From assembly GCF_024763615.1 (NCBI RefSeq), contig NC_077222.1, positions 58,838,001 to 58,902,000 of the forward strand: 64,000 nt of DNA, written 5' to 3'. The notes under the pieces were generated by a model. That model was not told the origin of the DNA. It ran no database searches and saw only the letters and a list, made by a program, of their open reading frames with translations. Of this stretch, positions 37,209 through 47,200 are shown one piece after another; the stretch's first letter is position 1, and every line of letters starts with the position of its first letter. The position numbers were made by a program, and so were the translations under genes. The DNA is from Phlebotomus papatasi (Eukaryota > Arthropoda > Insecta > Diptera > Psychodidae).

Positions 37209-37469
37209 TACACTGAGAAAAAATGGGAATGCGATTAACTTTTTTTTCTCATAACTTTAACACTTTTTAGGTGTAAAAATATATCAACATTTTTTAATGT
37301 TAATTTGACACCTTTTTAAGGGTAAAATTAACATGAAAAAGGGTAAATTTAACCCCTAATACACCTAAAAAGCATAATATTTACACCGATTTCGGATCAA
37401 TACTGCAGGGTAAAATTAACATTTCTGGAATGTTGTTTTAACTTTTTCGGATTTCTCTCACTCAGTGTA
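37209..37469. mobile_element. Mariner-like MITE, TACACTGAGA family, copy 3 (inverted)
   Basis: Ends TACACTGAGAAAAAATGG and CTCTCACTCAGTGTA. The interior is the reverse complement of copies 1 and 2, including the CCGATTTCGGATCAATACTG word. 261 bp. Confidence 0.8.
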
Positions 37470-37724
37470 TTAGTAAAGACTATTTAATTTGACTTTAAAC
37501 TGCAAGGATCTGAAATTGAGAATGCCTATAACTTGATAGAGTTTACAGTACCGCTCTCAATTTCTGTTTTAATTAGAAAAACGACTAAAGCTTGAATTAA
37601 TCTCTATTTGAATTTTCTATGAAATGATCAACAACACTATTTTTTCAAATGTGCTTCAAATAAATTTAACTTATTTATATGGATGAAAAACAATAGTAGA
37701 TTTTTGATATATCCATACTACATA

Positions 37725-37965
37725 TAGGGGAAGGCTTTGAGGCTTATCATACACTCTAGCTTCGAACATTTCATATTTTCTCTTATTCCTTTAATGAATC
37801 TGACTTATTTTATTCAGGAAATGTGTTACTCAATACTTGTAGTTATTAAAATATATTGCCATAGGCGCCATAGGTCAGATTCATTTGGATTCATTAAAGG
37901 AATATTGAAAAAATATGAAATGTTTGAAGTCAGAGTATGTGCGAAACCCGGAAGATTTCCCCTAT
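37725..37965. mobile_element. Foldback MITE, TAGGGGAAGGCTTT family, copy 2
   Basis: Ends TAGGGGAAGGCTTTGAGGC and GGAAGATTTCCCCTA; 241 bp; matches 25639-25857 in arms and in the central ATTAAAATATATTGCCATA-like segment. The open frame across it is incidental. Confidence 0.72.
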
Positions 37966-39093
37966 ACTGTGATAAATTAACTAAGCCTAATTTTACTCCA
38001 AGAAATATTTAAATATGTTTTATTCTGAACATGCATTTCTAAAAATTTGTTAAAAAATTGGTAATCCCGATAATCACTACACATACACACGCACAGGTAG
38101 TTTCATTTATTTGGAAAAAAAAAACATATTCACAAACAAATTATGTAATTTTAAGAGTAGGACATCCGGTATCATATTGTACATAATTTTCTCATTTTAT
38201 TTTTAAATGTGAAATGCCTAAAATAACTCTTTGGTATGGAGTTGTTTTATCCAAGAATTTAACGAGATTCATTTTGAACACTAAAGTACTAAAATATCAG
38301 AAAACGCTGCTGCCATCTCCACATTAGTTGCTCAATTACGGATTTTTAGATGTTTTAAATTCAAAGAAGCATTTATGCGTTTTTCACAAAATTATGTACA
38401 TTTGATAAAGATTAATTAAATTAACAATAAAAACGTGTGTCTTATAAGAAATCACTAAATCTTCATTTCTTATTGAAATTGTCCTGTTGGCTTGTTTCTT
38501 TTCACTCATATTTTACAGATTAACTTCAAGATTATGAACAAGATGAATATTATTAAAGTGTTGTTATCCCATACATAAATTATTTTACTCCCCACTGAGA
38601 TTCCATTGAGCTTCAATTGGTGTTACTGAAAACTTTCCTATAAAGATCGTCCAAATCTTCTAAATCTAAATGATCTCTATTGCATGTTCAATTTACCGTC
38701 TCGAAAAATATCTCAGTTTCTTAGGAATAATAAGTATTGGATTTCAGAGTGGAGATAGTATTTATTTGGTGAATTACTTAATCAAAACACTATGGTTTGC
38801 CATTGAAATATTATCTTATTTGTGCAGTCAAGAAGGGACATTGTCTGAAGTTCCTGGGAGATATTTTGTGCGAAAATATCTTTGATTATGTAACAATGGA
38901 AAAATAGTATCAGATAACAATCTTTTGATTGTGAGGTGAAATTTTTAATTTAAAAGAAAATTACATAATAGAGAACCTTCCAGTGAAATCCTATACATAT
39001 TGATGCATCCGGTATAGACCGGGATTTCTTATAGCACTCTATTAAAAATTATTTGGGTGAGTGAAAAGACCAATTCGTCCAGCGACAACAATA
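37966..39093. other. Intergenic sequence downstream of the odorant-binding protein gene
   Basis: No supported gene or clear repeat. Confidence 0.5.
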
Positions 39094-39099
39094 TTTATT
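39094..39099 (-). promoter_or_regulatory. Poly(A) signal of the odorant-binding protein gene
   Basis: TTTATT on the plus strand, that is AATAAA on the gene strand, about 126 bp after the stop codon. Confidence 0.6.
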
Positions 39100-39224
39100 C
39101 AATTACCATAAAACTTTCCACTCATAAATTCTTCACATATGAACTCTGTGATATTAGTTTTCTGGGTGAGAAAAATATCGCATTCGCGAGAGATTCTGAG
39201 GGAGAGATTCCTGGTGGTACGTGC

Positions 39225-39726
39225 TTAATCCTTCTTGAGACTCTGCTTGATGATGCTCAGGTGGTTCGCCTTGAAGCAGTTGAAGCCACGGAAGACCCAG
39301 GTGCATTTGTCGTCCTTGTTGGGATTGGCATCGGCACACTTAACAATCTGCTCACGAACCTTCTCCTTTTCTCCTCCCTGTCCCAATTGCTCCACAAGGT
39401 GTTCAATGTTGTAGCCAGTCTCATCGTTGAACAGTTCCATGTTGTTGAAGATGCACTTGATGTAGCACCTAGTCTTCTCATCATCTGTGAAATTCCACTT
39501 CTTGTACTCCGTCACGGCAGATTCCTCAATTTTCAGCTCATCTACACATTTGGTACGGTGCTTTGCAAGATCCTCAGCAGTCTGGATGCGCCATTCGGCA
39601 TAGCACTGAGAAGAGAAAAATCCAGATAAATATCAAGGAACACTTTGGGTAACTAAATCAGTTCAATGCAAAAATTACACCTACCATGGCCAGAAGGGTG
39701 AAATAAACCACAAGAACAGCCTTCAT
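39225..39726 (-). CDS. Classic odorant-binding protein, PBP/GOBP family (Obp99/Obp44a-like)
   Basis: Two exons on the minus strand, 39726-39685 (14 codons) and 39605-39225 (126 codons plus stop), joined in phase 0 across a 79-bp GT-AG intron. They make a 140-residue secreted protein. Residues 1-17 (MKAVLVVYFTLLAMCYA) form a signal peptide. The mature part has six cysteines with spacing C-x26-C-x3-C-x38-C-x10-C-x8-C; the x3 and x8 spacings are diagnostic of classic odorant-binding proteins, whose three disulfides hold an alpha-helical pocket for small hydrophobic ligands. The end (CTWVFRGFNCFKANHL) recalls the Obp99/Obp44a group, which in flies is often expressed outside antennae. The short signal-peptide exon followed by one main exon is common in dipteran OBP genes. 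It stands alone here, with no paralogue visible within about 30 kb upstream or 7 kb downstream. The ligand and tissue cannot be read from sequence. Confidence 0.92.
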
Positions 39727-39823
39727 AGTTGGTTGGGAATTTAAGGAATAATAATGCTCTAATGGGAGACTTGAACGGTACGGGACAAGAACTAGAACTG
39801 CTTCTATTCAGCTGCAGTGATGC

Positions 39824-39830
39824 TTTTATA
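39824..39830 (-). promoter_or_regulatory. TATA box of the odorant-binding protein gene
   Basis: TATAAAAGCA on the minus strand, about 98 bp upstream of the ATG. Transcription would start about 25-30 bp downstream (near 39795-39800), leaving a 5' leader of about 70 bp. Confidence 0.65.
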
Positions 39831-39849
39831 CTGTCTGTCGATCCCGGCA

Positions 39850-40910
39850 TCGGAATCTGGAAGCCTCCATAATATTTATCTTATTCAGTTCAATTAAATT
39901 ATGTATTGAAGATTATAGTCACATGCCAGAGACGAACTTTTTTGTCACATCGCTCTCCCACTCATTAATCTTGCCATCTTGACCATGAACTTGATCACCA
40001 CATCCCGCCAATATCATTCATCAGTCGCCGATTGTGACTATTTCTGTGCCAAGTCTCATAAGTCTTTTATTTTAATCACCCAAAAATAGACAAAAACCAC
40101 CGTCTAATTTCGTCCAAAAAACCGGTGGCAGAAATTTTGCAGACCGGTACGAGTTCGCTCCTGAAGTCTTATGTGAGTGGAATAGTTTGTTATCACCAAC
40201 AGCAAATAAATCATACATAAACAAAACTGCACAAAGTATGGTATTAAACAAAATTGAAAGATTTTCCACTCGGGTGGTCAGAGCAAATAAGAAATGATTG
40301 TGGGTATTGTGGGTTGTGTATTCTGTACATCATATTCCTTCTAATGTTCCACATACTAAAGGTCAATCACTGATCTTGAAAAAATACCGGCAGCCGGGAA
40401 GAATTGATAATTCCGCACAGATCTCTGTATACAATTAACCTTTGCCTTTTCAGAGGGATGAAATAATGTGAAGCGTAAAAAATATCTTATCACGTGGATT
40501 AAGTAAATTTCAATTAAATTGGCGCATTGAAATAAAAATTTAGGAGATAAGATGTAAACTTACAATGTCTCTGTGTATAAAATTGTTTATTATGAGATTA
40601 TGATACATGTTATTCGCCACAGTTCCTGTACGAAATACTGCAAAACAAAGTCACATGCATATTATTATGTATATTAATAAAATTCCAACAAATTGAAAAA
40701 TTGGCTAGTAAATTGAAACAAATCAACGGGAATTTGTGTTAGGAATAAATGAAATAAAACAACATTAGCAATTAGGTAAAAGAATTATGGGGTTACTCAA
40801 TAGGTTAAATTTTTGCAAGATGACATACTTCTAGTGCTTAAGATAACGACGATAAAAATATTTAACATACGAATTCTACATTCGACAAAAAGAGAAAGAT
40901 ATGAGGCAAA
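39850..40910. other. Upstream region of the odorant-binding protein gene
   Basis: No gene or repeat recognised; it could contain the gene's enhancers. The minus-strand open frame at 40072-40269 has no features. Confidence 0.45.
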
Positions 40911-41429
40911 TTAACCCTTTAAGGACGATTGGAACGCCGGTATCCCACAAAGAAAATAATTTTTCCTGATTACCTAGAGTTATTTTTTTCTTATGTCTGT
41001 ACATAATTGTAAAGTAGAAGGTTTAAGGAATCTAGAATATTTTTTGCAAGTCTCTAGCTATTTGCTATGTAGTTATTTAAGCTCAAAAATGGCGAATTTT
41101 TAAATTCTCAAATTTATAATTGATTTTATTTATTTTTTATACTTCCAATTTTTTTTAAGAAAAACCCTTTTTGCAATAACAATTACAATACTCATACGTA
41201 ATATTTTTTATTAAAGCGAAAAATATTATTCATTGTCATTGTCAGAAAAATTACTTAAATTTTTGGGCTATTTTTGTCCCTATTGTTCGTAGAAGCACAA
41301 AATACACCGAATCAGACTCTGTTGGACTTTCCAAGGTTAAATGTAAGACTTATCATTCATTATGCTTCTCAGTTTAATTTTTATTGTTGATTTTCAGTCC
41401 GTAAAAAGCGTCTCGTTGTTAAGGGTTAA
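40911..41429. mobile_element. piggyBac-like non-autonomous element, long form
   Basis: 519 bp, TTAA CCCTTTAAGGACG at the left and GTTAAGGG TTAA at the right. It is longer than the about 147-bp copies. The copy at 55199-56395 shares its sequence in the same orientation and is interrupted by an 800-bp element. Confidence 0.7.
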
Positions 41430-41958
41430 TACATTGTGAATTATTTTTGCATGGTTGTTAGGGTTGTTAGTATGTTTTACAGTCTATAAATGTTTTGAGA
41501 TGATAAAAATAAAATAATTACATATCATCAGTCAAGGAAAAAATATTAGTATAATAAAATCACTTTAGGGATTAGAGAATGGAGCTTTAATGCAAGCCTG
41601 TATATTTATAGAAAATATTTTTAGGACAATAAATGAGAAATTGAGCTTATACATTTTCTTTTCATATTTCTAAATTTTTAAATGAAACAACCGTTACGTA
41701 GTTATGGTCTAAAGTTACGTAGTTAGGTGTGATTCTTACATAATCACACCTATTCTTTTAATATTCATATCTTTGGATTAAGTTGTAAAAAATGTTGATC
41801 TTCGTGGAACTTAATATGGGCTTTTTTTTAGATTTCCCTTAATTCAACACAAGCAAACCTACACCTTTAACCCTTTAAGTTTTTAGAGTAATTTTGAGCT
41901 TGCCAAAAATTACCTTATTTTAGAATTTTTGAAAAAAACATGATGAGAATTAGTAGCT
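41430..41958. other. Intergenic sequence with stray repeat ends
   Basis: TTAGGTGTGATTCTTACATAATCACACCTA at about 41721-41750 is a hairpin like the one at 61863. TTAACCCTTTAAG at about 41869 is a lone piggyBac-like end. Confidence 0.5.
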
Positions 41959-41960
41959 CT

Positions 41961-43530
41961 ATATGGGCCAATCCATCTCAAAACGACCGAAAAAATCGCA
42001 AATCGAGGGGTCATGGTCTTAGATGTTTTTGAATTTTACATATGTTAAAGTACACGATAAAATAATATACCCCTATTTTTTTTTCGTCTGAAAAAAATTC
42101 CTGGCCAGAGATACATGGCGTCAAAGATGGCGCCTCGCGCTTCATTCCTCAATTGCGATTTTTAGCAAATATTTTAAAATGCTCTATTTCGGGAACGGGT
42201 TGAGATTTCTTCTTACTCTTTTTTTATTTGAAAGATAATTTTATACTCTTTAAAACGATATACTTGATTTTGCATTATCTGCTTAAGTTTTTTTGTAACG
42301 GTCTTTTAAAAAAATTTTAAAAAAATTTAAAAATTAATTTTTCTCAAAAACCCCATTCTAAAAAAATTTGATTTTTTTACTGTTGATCAGTAACATTGAG
42401 TACTATATTCGCTGAAAAGGCGAGCTTCCACTTTTGCACTTACTTTTTTTTTTTTAAATATTTGAAAAATTACCATATTTTTCAAAATAAAAAATAACCA
42501 GCTAAACTCAAAATTTTGAGTTCAACTTTTCAGGGAATATAGTACTCCACAATACTTATAAATAGCCAAAAAATCAAAATTTTTCGAAATCAAGTTTTTG
42601 AAAAAAAAAAAATTTTTTTTTGAGTTATAAATAAAAATGTCTTTTATTGACAAAAATCAAACTTTAAGATACATTTGACACATGTGTCAATATGTAGATT
42701 TTTTTTTAAACGGAATTTCAAATTTTTTTTTTTAAATTTTTTCAAAAATAATCCAAAAAAATTTCCAATTTTTTTTTTGAAAAACTAAAAGAAAACAAAA
42801 AAAACATAATTAGTACATAATTAGTTTAATATGATTTAAAGGCTTATTTTTGTCAATAAAAGACATTTTTATTTAAAACTCAAAAAGAATTTTTTTTTTC
42901 AAAAACTTGATTTCGAAAAATTTTGATTTTTTGGCTGTTTATAAGTATTGTGGAGTACTATATTCCCTGAAAAGTTGAACTCAAAATTTTGAGTTTAACT
43001 GGTTATTTTTAATTTTGAAAATATGATAATTTTTCAAATATTTTAAAAAAAAAGTAAGTGCAAAAGTGGAAGCTCGCCTTTTCAGGGAATGTAGTACTCA
43101 ATGTTACTGATCAACAGCAAAAAAATCAAAATTTTTGAGAATGGGGTTTTTGAGAAAAATTAATTTTTAATTTTTTTCAAATTTTTTTTAAAATACCGTT
43201 ACAAAAAAACTTTAGCAGATAATGCAAAATCAAGTATATCGTTTTAAAGATTATAAAATTATCTTTCAAATAAAAAAAAGAGTAAGAAGAAATCTCAACC
43301 CGTTCCCGAAATAGAGCATTTTAAAATATTTGCTAAAAATCGCAATTGAGGAATGAAGCGCGAGGCGCCATCTTTGACGCCATGTATCTCTGGCCAGGAA
43401 TTTTTTTCAGACGAAAAAAAAAAATAGGGGTATATTATTTTATCGTGTACTTTAACATATGTAAAATTCAGAAACATCTAAGACCATGAAGGGTACCCCT
43501 ATGGTCGTCTTGAGATGGATTGGCCCATAT
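41961..43530. repeat. 1.57-kb near-complete palindrome (giant foldback element)
   Basis: The outer ends ATATGGGCCAATCCATCT and AGATGGATTGGCCCATAT are reverse complements, and the match continues inward for about 700 bp per arm, through CCTGGCCAGAGATACATGGC, CGGGAACGGGTTGAGATTTC, GGCGAGCTTCCACTTTTGCA and CTTTTATTGACAAAAAT, each found again inverted in the other arm. The pairing stays within about 12 bp of register over the whole length, and identity by eye is high apart from a stretch near the outer 60-100 bp. The spacer (about 42665-42840) is A/T-rich. There is no coding capacity. It may be a foldback transposon or an inverted duplication; transcribed, it would form a long double-stranded RNA hairpin. 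Confidence 0.85.
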
Positions 43531-43691
43531 AGGAATTACGACTAAAATTAAACTAAATTTTACTCTTTCCCCGTATCAAAAAAACAAGTCACGTTTGAAT
43601 AAAATTTGAGGATAGGAATGGTTCTAGGAAATATTTTTGTTACTGGTAAATATCATATGTGTGAACTACCCTCAATGTTCTGCAGTGCTAA

Positions 43692-44038
43692 TACAGTAGT
43701 AGTCTCTCGCTAATTCGGCTCTTTTAAGATTGGGTTACTTTTTAATTCGGGCAGCAGTTAAATTTGAAAAAAGTTTGTTAATATCTTCCAGATTTGATTA
43801 TGATAATCGAATGAAGCAAATATGCTTAAATTTGCCACGGTTTGTCTTAGTTGTGATATGATTTTGCATTATTAAGAGGTTTTCATGTGATTTATAATAA
43901 ATATGAGTACGTAAACTTATTGTGACTATACAAATGAACAAAATATCGTTGCATTTCAAACAGTTTGTCGTCCGAATTTCTCTGTAATTCTGGTGACATT
44001 TCGGTCCCAAATTCCCGAATTTGATAGAGTCTACTGTA
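43692..44038. mobile_element. Pogo-like MITE, complete copy
   Basis: 347 bp with TACAGTAGTAGTCTCTCGC at the left and ATAGAGTCTACTGTA at the right. CTCTCGCTAATTCGGCTC near the end and CCCAAATTCCCGAATTTGAT near the other are typical of pogo/Tigger-type ends with TA targets. It has no transposase. Confidence 0.65.
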
Positions 44039-44289
44039 ATTTCAGTTAAAATGTGGTCAAAATGCAGTTATAATTTTCGTCAAAATGTGCTTATAATTTC
44101 TGTCAAAATGTTTCGTAATGTGGTTATAATTTCCGTCAAAATGTGATTATAATTTTCGTCTAAATTTGCTCATAATTTCTCTCAAAAAGATATCATAATG
44201 TGGTTATAATACTCGTTAAAATATGGTCATTATGTAGTTGTGATTCCTGTCAAAGTCTGGTTCTATTCTTTTTCAAAATGTGGCCATTA

Positions 44290-45353
44290 TAAGGTAAAGT
44301 ATCCTATGTCGACAATTTAAGGATAGATTTTGTGAGAAACTTATGAAAAAATAGTTATAATTTGTGTTTTTTGATATGGTTTTTACCTAAAACTATAGAC
44401 TAGATCAGAGGTGTGCAAAAACCGTTAAAACCGAATAAACGTCAAAGTAAGTTTGTCCAGATAGCGTTTTGACCATTAACGTACAAGTTTCTTTTGACGT
44501 TTGTTCGGTTTCAAAGGGTTCTTGCACATCTCTGGACTAGATCCTTATCTATTTAATTTTGAACTTCATTTAGTCATTATATAATTATAAATTATAAAAA
44601 ATTAAAATGTTTAAAAAATGCGAAGTGTTCTTCTACTCGACCGCCTGGGGTTCCTCTACTCGACCACCCATTTTTTCTTAAAATTAAACAAATCACAAAA
44701 CTATAAAGTCACTGATTTAACTTTGGCTTGTTTAACACATTATGAATAGCACTTAAAATTTAGTTAATCATTAAAATAAATAGGGAAACTCACTTTTGTG
44801 AATTCTTTCATAAGTATAGAACAACATTCAAGTGAAAAAAGCTTCACTTGCTATGATTCGTCGACCGGTCGAATTGAGGAACAATTTATTTGAAATGCAC
44901 TTTCAATTTTAATACATAAAATGAATATTTATCTTAGTCATGGTACTAAAATTTTTCCACAAGTAATAAAGATTAAGTCCTTAACATGCGATTAGACTCA
45001 AAATTTGAATTCTCAAGTATAATCTGTGAGGGTAATAATTGAAATAATTCCTTAAGAAAAAAGTCAAGAATATCAAAAAGTATGCTATAATTTAATGGAA
45101 AATTGCGAATTTTTAATAAAGAAATACCTTAACGTTGCGTCTTTTTATGATTTTTCAGTGTTTTATGGTCAGTTTCTATGATATTTTCATTGATTTGAAT
45201 TAATCATGAAATAATTAACCGTATGATGTTAAACTATTCGATAAATATTATTGCAAATGTAAATAAATTAAATAAATATTTCCACCAGTCGCCTTGAGGA
45301 ACCCAGGGTGTGGTCGACTCGAGAGGCGGTCGTCTCGAGGATATCTTACCTTA
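44290..45353. mobile_element. 1064-bp non-autonomous element with TAAGGTAAAGTATCCT ends
   Basis: Left end TAAGGTAAAGTATCCT, right end AGGATATCTTACCTTA. TA flanks suggest a TA target. Subterminal CTCGACCGCC words appear in both orientations. It is related to the 35455-35686 foldback, sits in the minisatellite and is itself the target of a hAT MITE. Confidence 0.72.
44406..44534. mobile_element. hAT MITE with perfect 8-bp target duplication
   Basis: 129 bp with ends CAGAGGTGTGCAA and TTGCACATCTCTG, flanked by GACTAGAT at 44398-44405 and again at 44535-44542. An 8-bp duplication and CAGAGGTGTGC-type ends are the hAT signature. The arms pair nearly throughout (AAACGTCAAA / TTTTGACGTTT). It is the youngest layer of a three-level nest. 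Confidence 0.88.
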
Positions 45354-45539
45354 TGTTCATAATGTAGTTATGATTTACGTCAAAATTTGGTCAAGATGTA
45401 GTCATAATGTGATTTTTTGCTTTAAAATGTGATTATAATATTAAGTACTTTCTGTAATATACCACATAGTAATGTCAGATTTTTTTTATCAGAATTCCAT
45501 GAATATCGGATATTTTAACATTAGCATGGTTAGCATGAA

Positions 45540-45809
45540 AATTCTAGAAAAAAAAAGTTTGGAGATATTTGTTTATTGGGGGTCACCGAAGACCGGTAGT
45601 TGATATCTCTTACCGTTTAAGCTCCAGGACGGTCACAAGTTGAAAAAAGACGATTATATAAGGGCCTTCACAGACCTGAGGATTAGCCGAGAGACGGCTT
45701 AGCGTAATTATACTCGACATAATGGTTAAACTTCATTTACATCATCTCGGCTCAAGTCATAAGTGCGTCTAGGGCATACAGCTCTCTCTTTGAGTTTGAA
45801 CAGTAATAT
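45540..45809. repeat. Dispersed repeat family, split by a short foldback
   Basis: GGGGGTCACCGAAGACCGGTAGTTGATATCTC-like text matches 4545-4620. The family resumes after 45779 with CAGCTCTCTCTTTGAGTTTG, as at 4630-4650. Confidence 0.6.
45661..45779. mobile_element. Foldback MITE, AAGGGCCTTGACAGAC family, short copy
   Basis: AAGGGCCTTCACAGACCTGA...GGCTTAGCGTAATTATACTC matches 11318-11548. The right arm (CTCAAGTCATAAGTGCGTCT) is shorter and diverged. Confidence 0.6.
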
Positions 45810-46701
45810 TAGGGGAGACTGGGGCAAGAAGTAACAAAACGGATATTTTCTTTTTTTACAAGCTACTCTAGCGCTCCAGATATTTCTAATTAGTGCAGTA
45901 TTATAGGAAATTTACTGCTCTACAACTTTGTGAAAGTCATTTTCCTCTATTTTGTAAGGATATACATTTATCGAGCTGTTTTCTAATAGGTAATTTTGTG
46001 ACCATTTTCAAAAATGCTGCGGGATATTATCAAATTTTGATTTGCTTTGTTACGAGCTTTCGTAAATTTAAAAAAAATAGCTAGGTGACATATTTTCATA
46101 GGAAATTTATTCCTCTACACCTTTTTAAAACACAGTTTTCTCTACCTGAACGGGAAAAGCGCTTTTCAAGCTATTTTAGAAAAAAAAACACACAAGAGAC
46201 TGCTAATCGTTTGACCAATGAAAACAAAAAGCGACGAGACATGGGAATGAAGTTTCTTCTCGCCGTGAGACATCAACATCAACAATTGCTTCAGTGTTTG
46301 TTACTTTTTCCTACATACATTTTGTTACTTTTTACCCCAAGTGACAATTTTTAATAAAAGGATTTCTGGAGAAAAGAATCTTTGTAAAATTCTAAAATAG
46401 ATAGTGGTTTCGTATTAAAAGAATTCAAATCATTTAGGAAATACTTACCAGTGCATCTATTTTGGAAAATAAATAGGTAAAAATTGATATCTGTTGCAAG
46501 GAAAACATTTTAAAACAAGGGCTAGAAATTTCAATATTTTTTTTTATTTTCGGATTGTTCGAATTCCAAAAAACTTACGACATTGAAGAATGTCTATGGA
46601 GGCCATCTATGGAAATAATTTCAAGCCGCTATCTCTTTTATCTTGGAAGATATTGAATTTTCAAATTTTCAATTTGTGACTTTTTACCCCACTCTCCCCT
46701 A
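45810..46701. mobile_element. Non-autonomous element with TAGGGGAGACTGGGGCA ends, copy 1
   Basis: 892 bp, left end TAGGGGAGACTGGGGCAAGA and right end TTTTTACCCCACTCTCCCCTA. Inverted copy at 55357-56156 and one partial end at about 49022-49140. Short frames in it are not conserved in the other copy as a single protein. Confidence 0.75.
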
Positions 46702-47062
46702 ATAAGGTTTACTTAAATAAATAACTTCAATAAATGAAAAATTCGAGAATTAAAAAACGTATACTAAAATCGTAAGAATTCTATTGGCATGTTATATCTA
46801 CTAAATTAATAATTATAGTGGTCCTGAGCATAAGATTGTATTTTAAAATTTTAATAGCACAAGGAATTTAGTTCACTCATCTCACGAACATGTGTATCCT
46901 TTCTTTAAGTGTTACCATTTCTTTTTATTTTATTAATAAGAGCAAAAAACAAAGTTAAAATTGTTATAATACATTTGCCCAGTATTCCCTGCTTCTCCTC
47001 TTTACTGAAAACTCAAAGATTGCAAGAGTGAATACACTGTTGTCCAGATTAAATAGATTTTT
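46702..47062. other. Intergenic sequence downstream of the LRR gene
   Basis: AT-rich; nothing recognised. Confidence 0.5.
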
Positions 47063-47068
47063 TTATTC
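47063..47068 (-). promoter_or_regulatory. Candidate poly(A) signal of the LRR gene
   Basis: TTTATT on the plus strand (AATAAA on the gene strand), 133 bp after the stop codon. Confidence 0.5.
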
Positions 47069-47200
47069 ATGGAGTATAATTAATTATTTTCACAGCAATA
47101 TTTTCTTCCGCGCAAAATGACGAATGTTCATATAAAAACTCTTTTGTATAAAAAAAATGGACGGAATGATTTAGGTATCAAAAATTAAGTACAGTCATTT

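Larger units (their letters stand above)
44039..45425. repeat. Degenerate minisatellite, split by an insertion
   Basis: About ten diverged units of roughly 25-35 bp built on ATGTGGTTATAATTTCCGTCAAA occupy 44039-44289. The same unit continues at 45354-45425 after the 1064-bp element at 44290-45353. Confidence 0.7.

Noticed and set aside
39057..39629. 190-codon plus-strand frame across the odorant-binding protein gene
   Set aside because: It is the antisense of the OBP exon, which has cysteine spacing, signal peptide and splice evidence on the minus strand.
45893..46354. Adjacent frames (63 and 89 codons) inside the TAGGGGAG element, possible transposase
   Set aside because: No catalytic acidic triad or DNA-binding motif; the frames are not preserved as one protein in the copy at 55357-56156.
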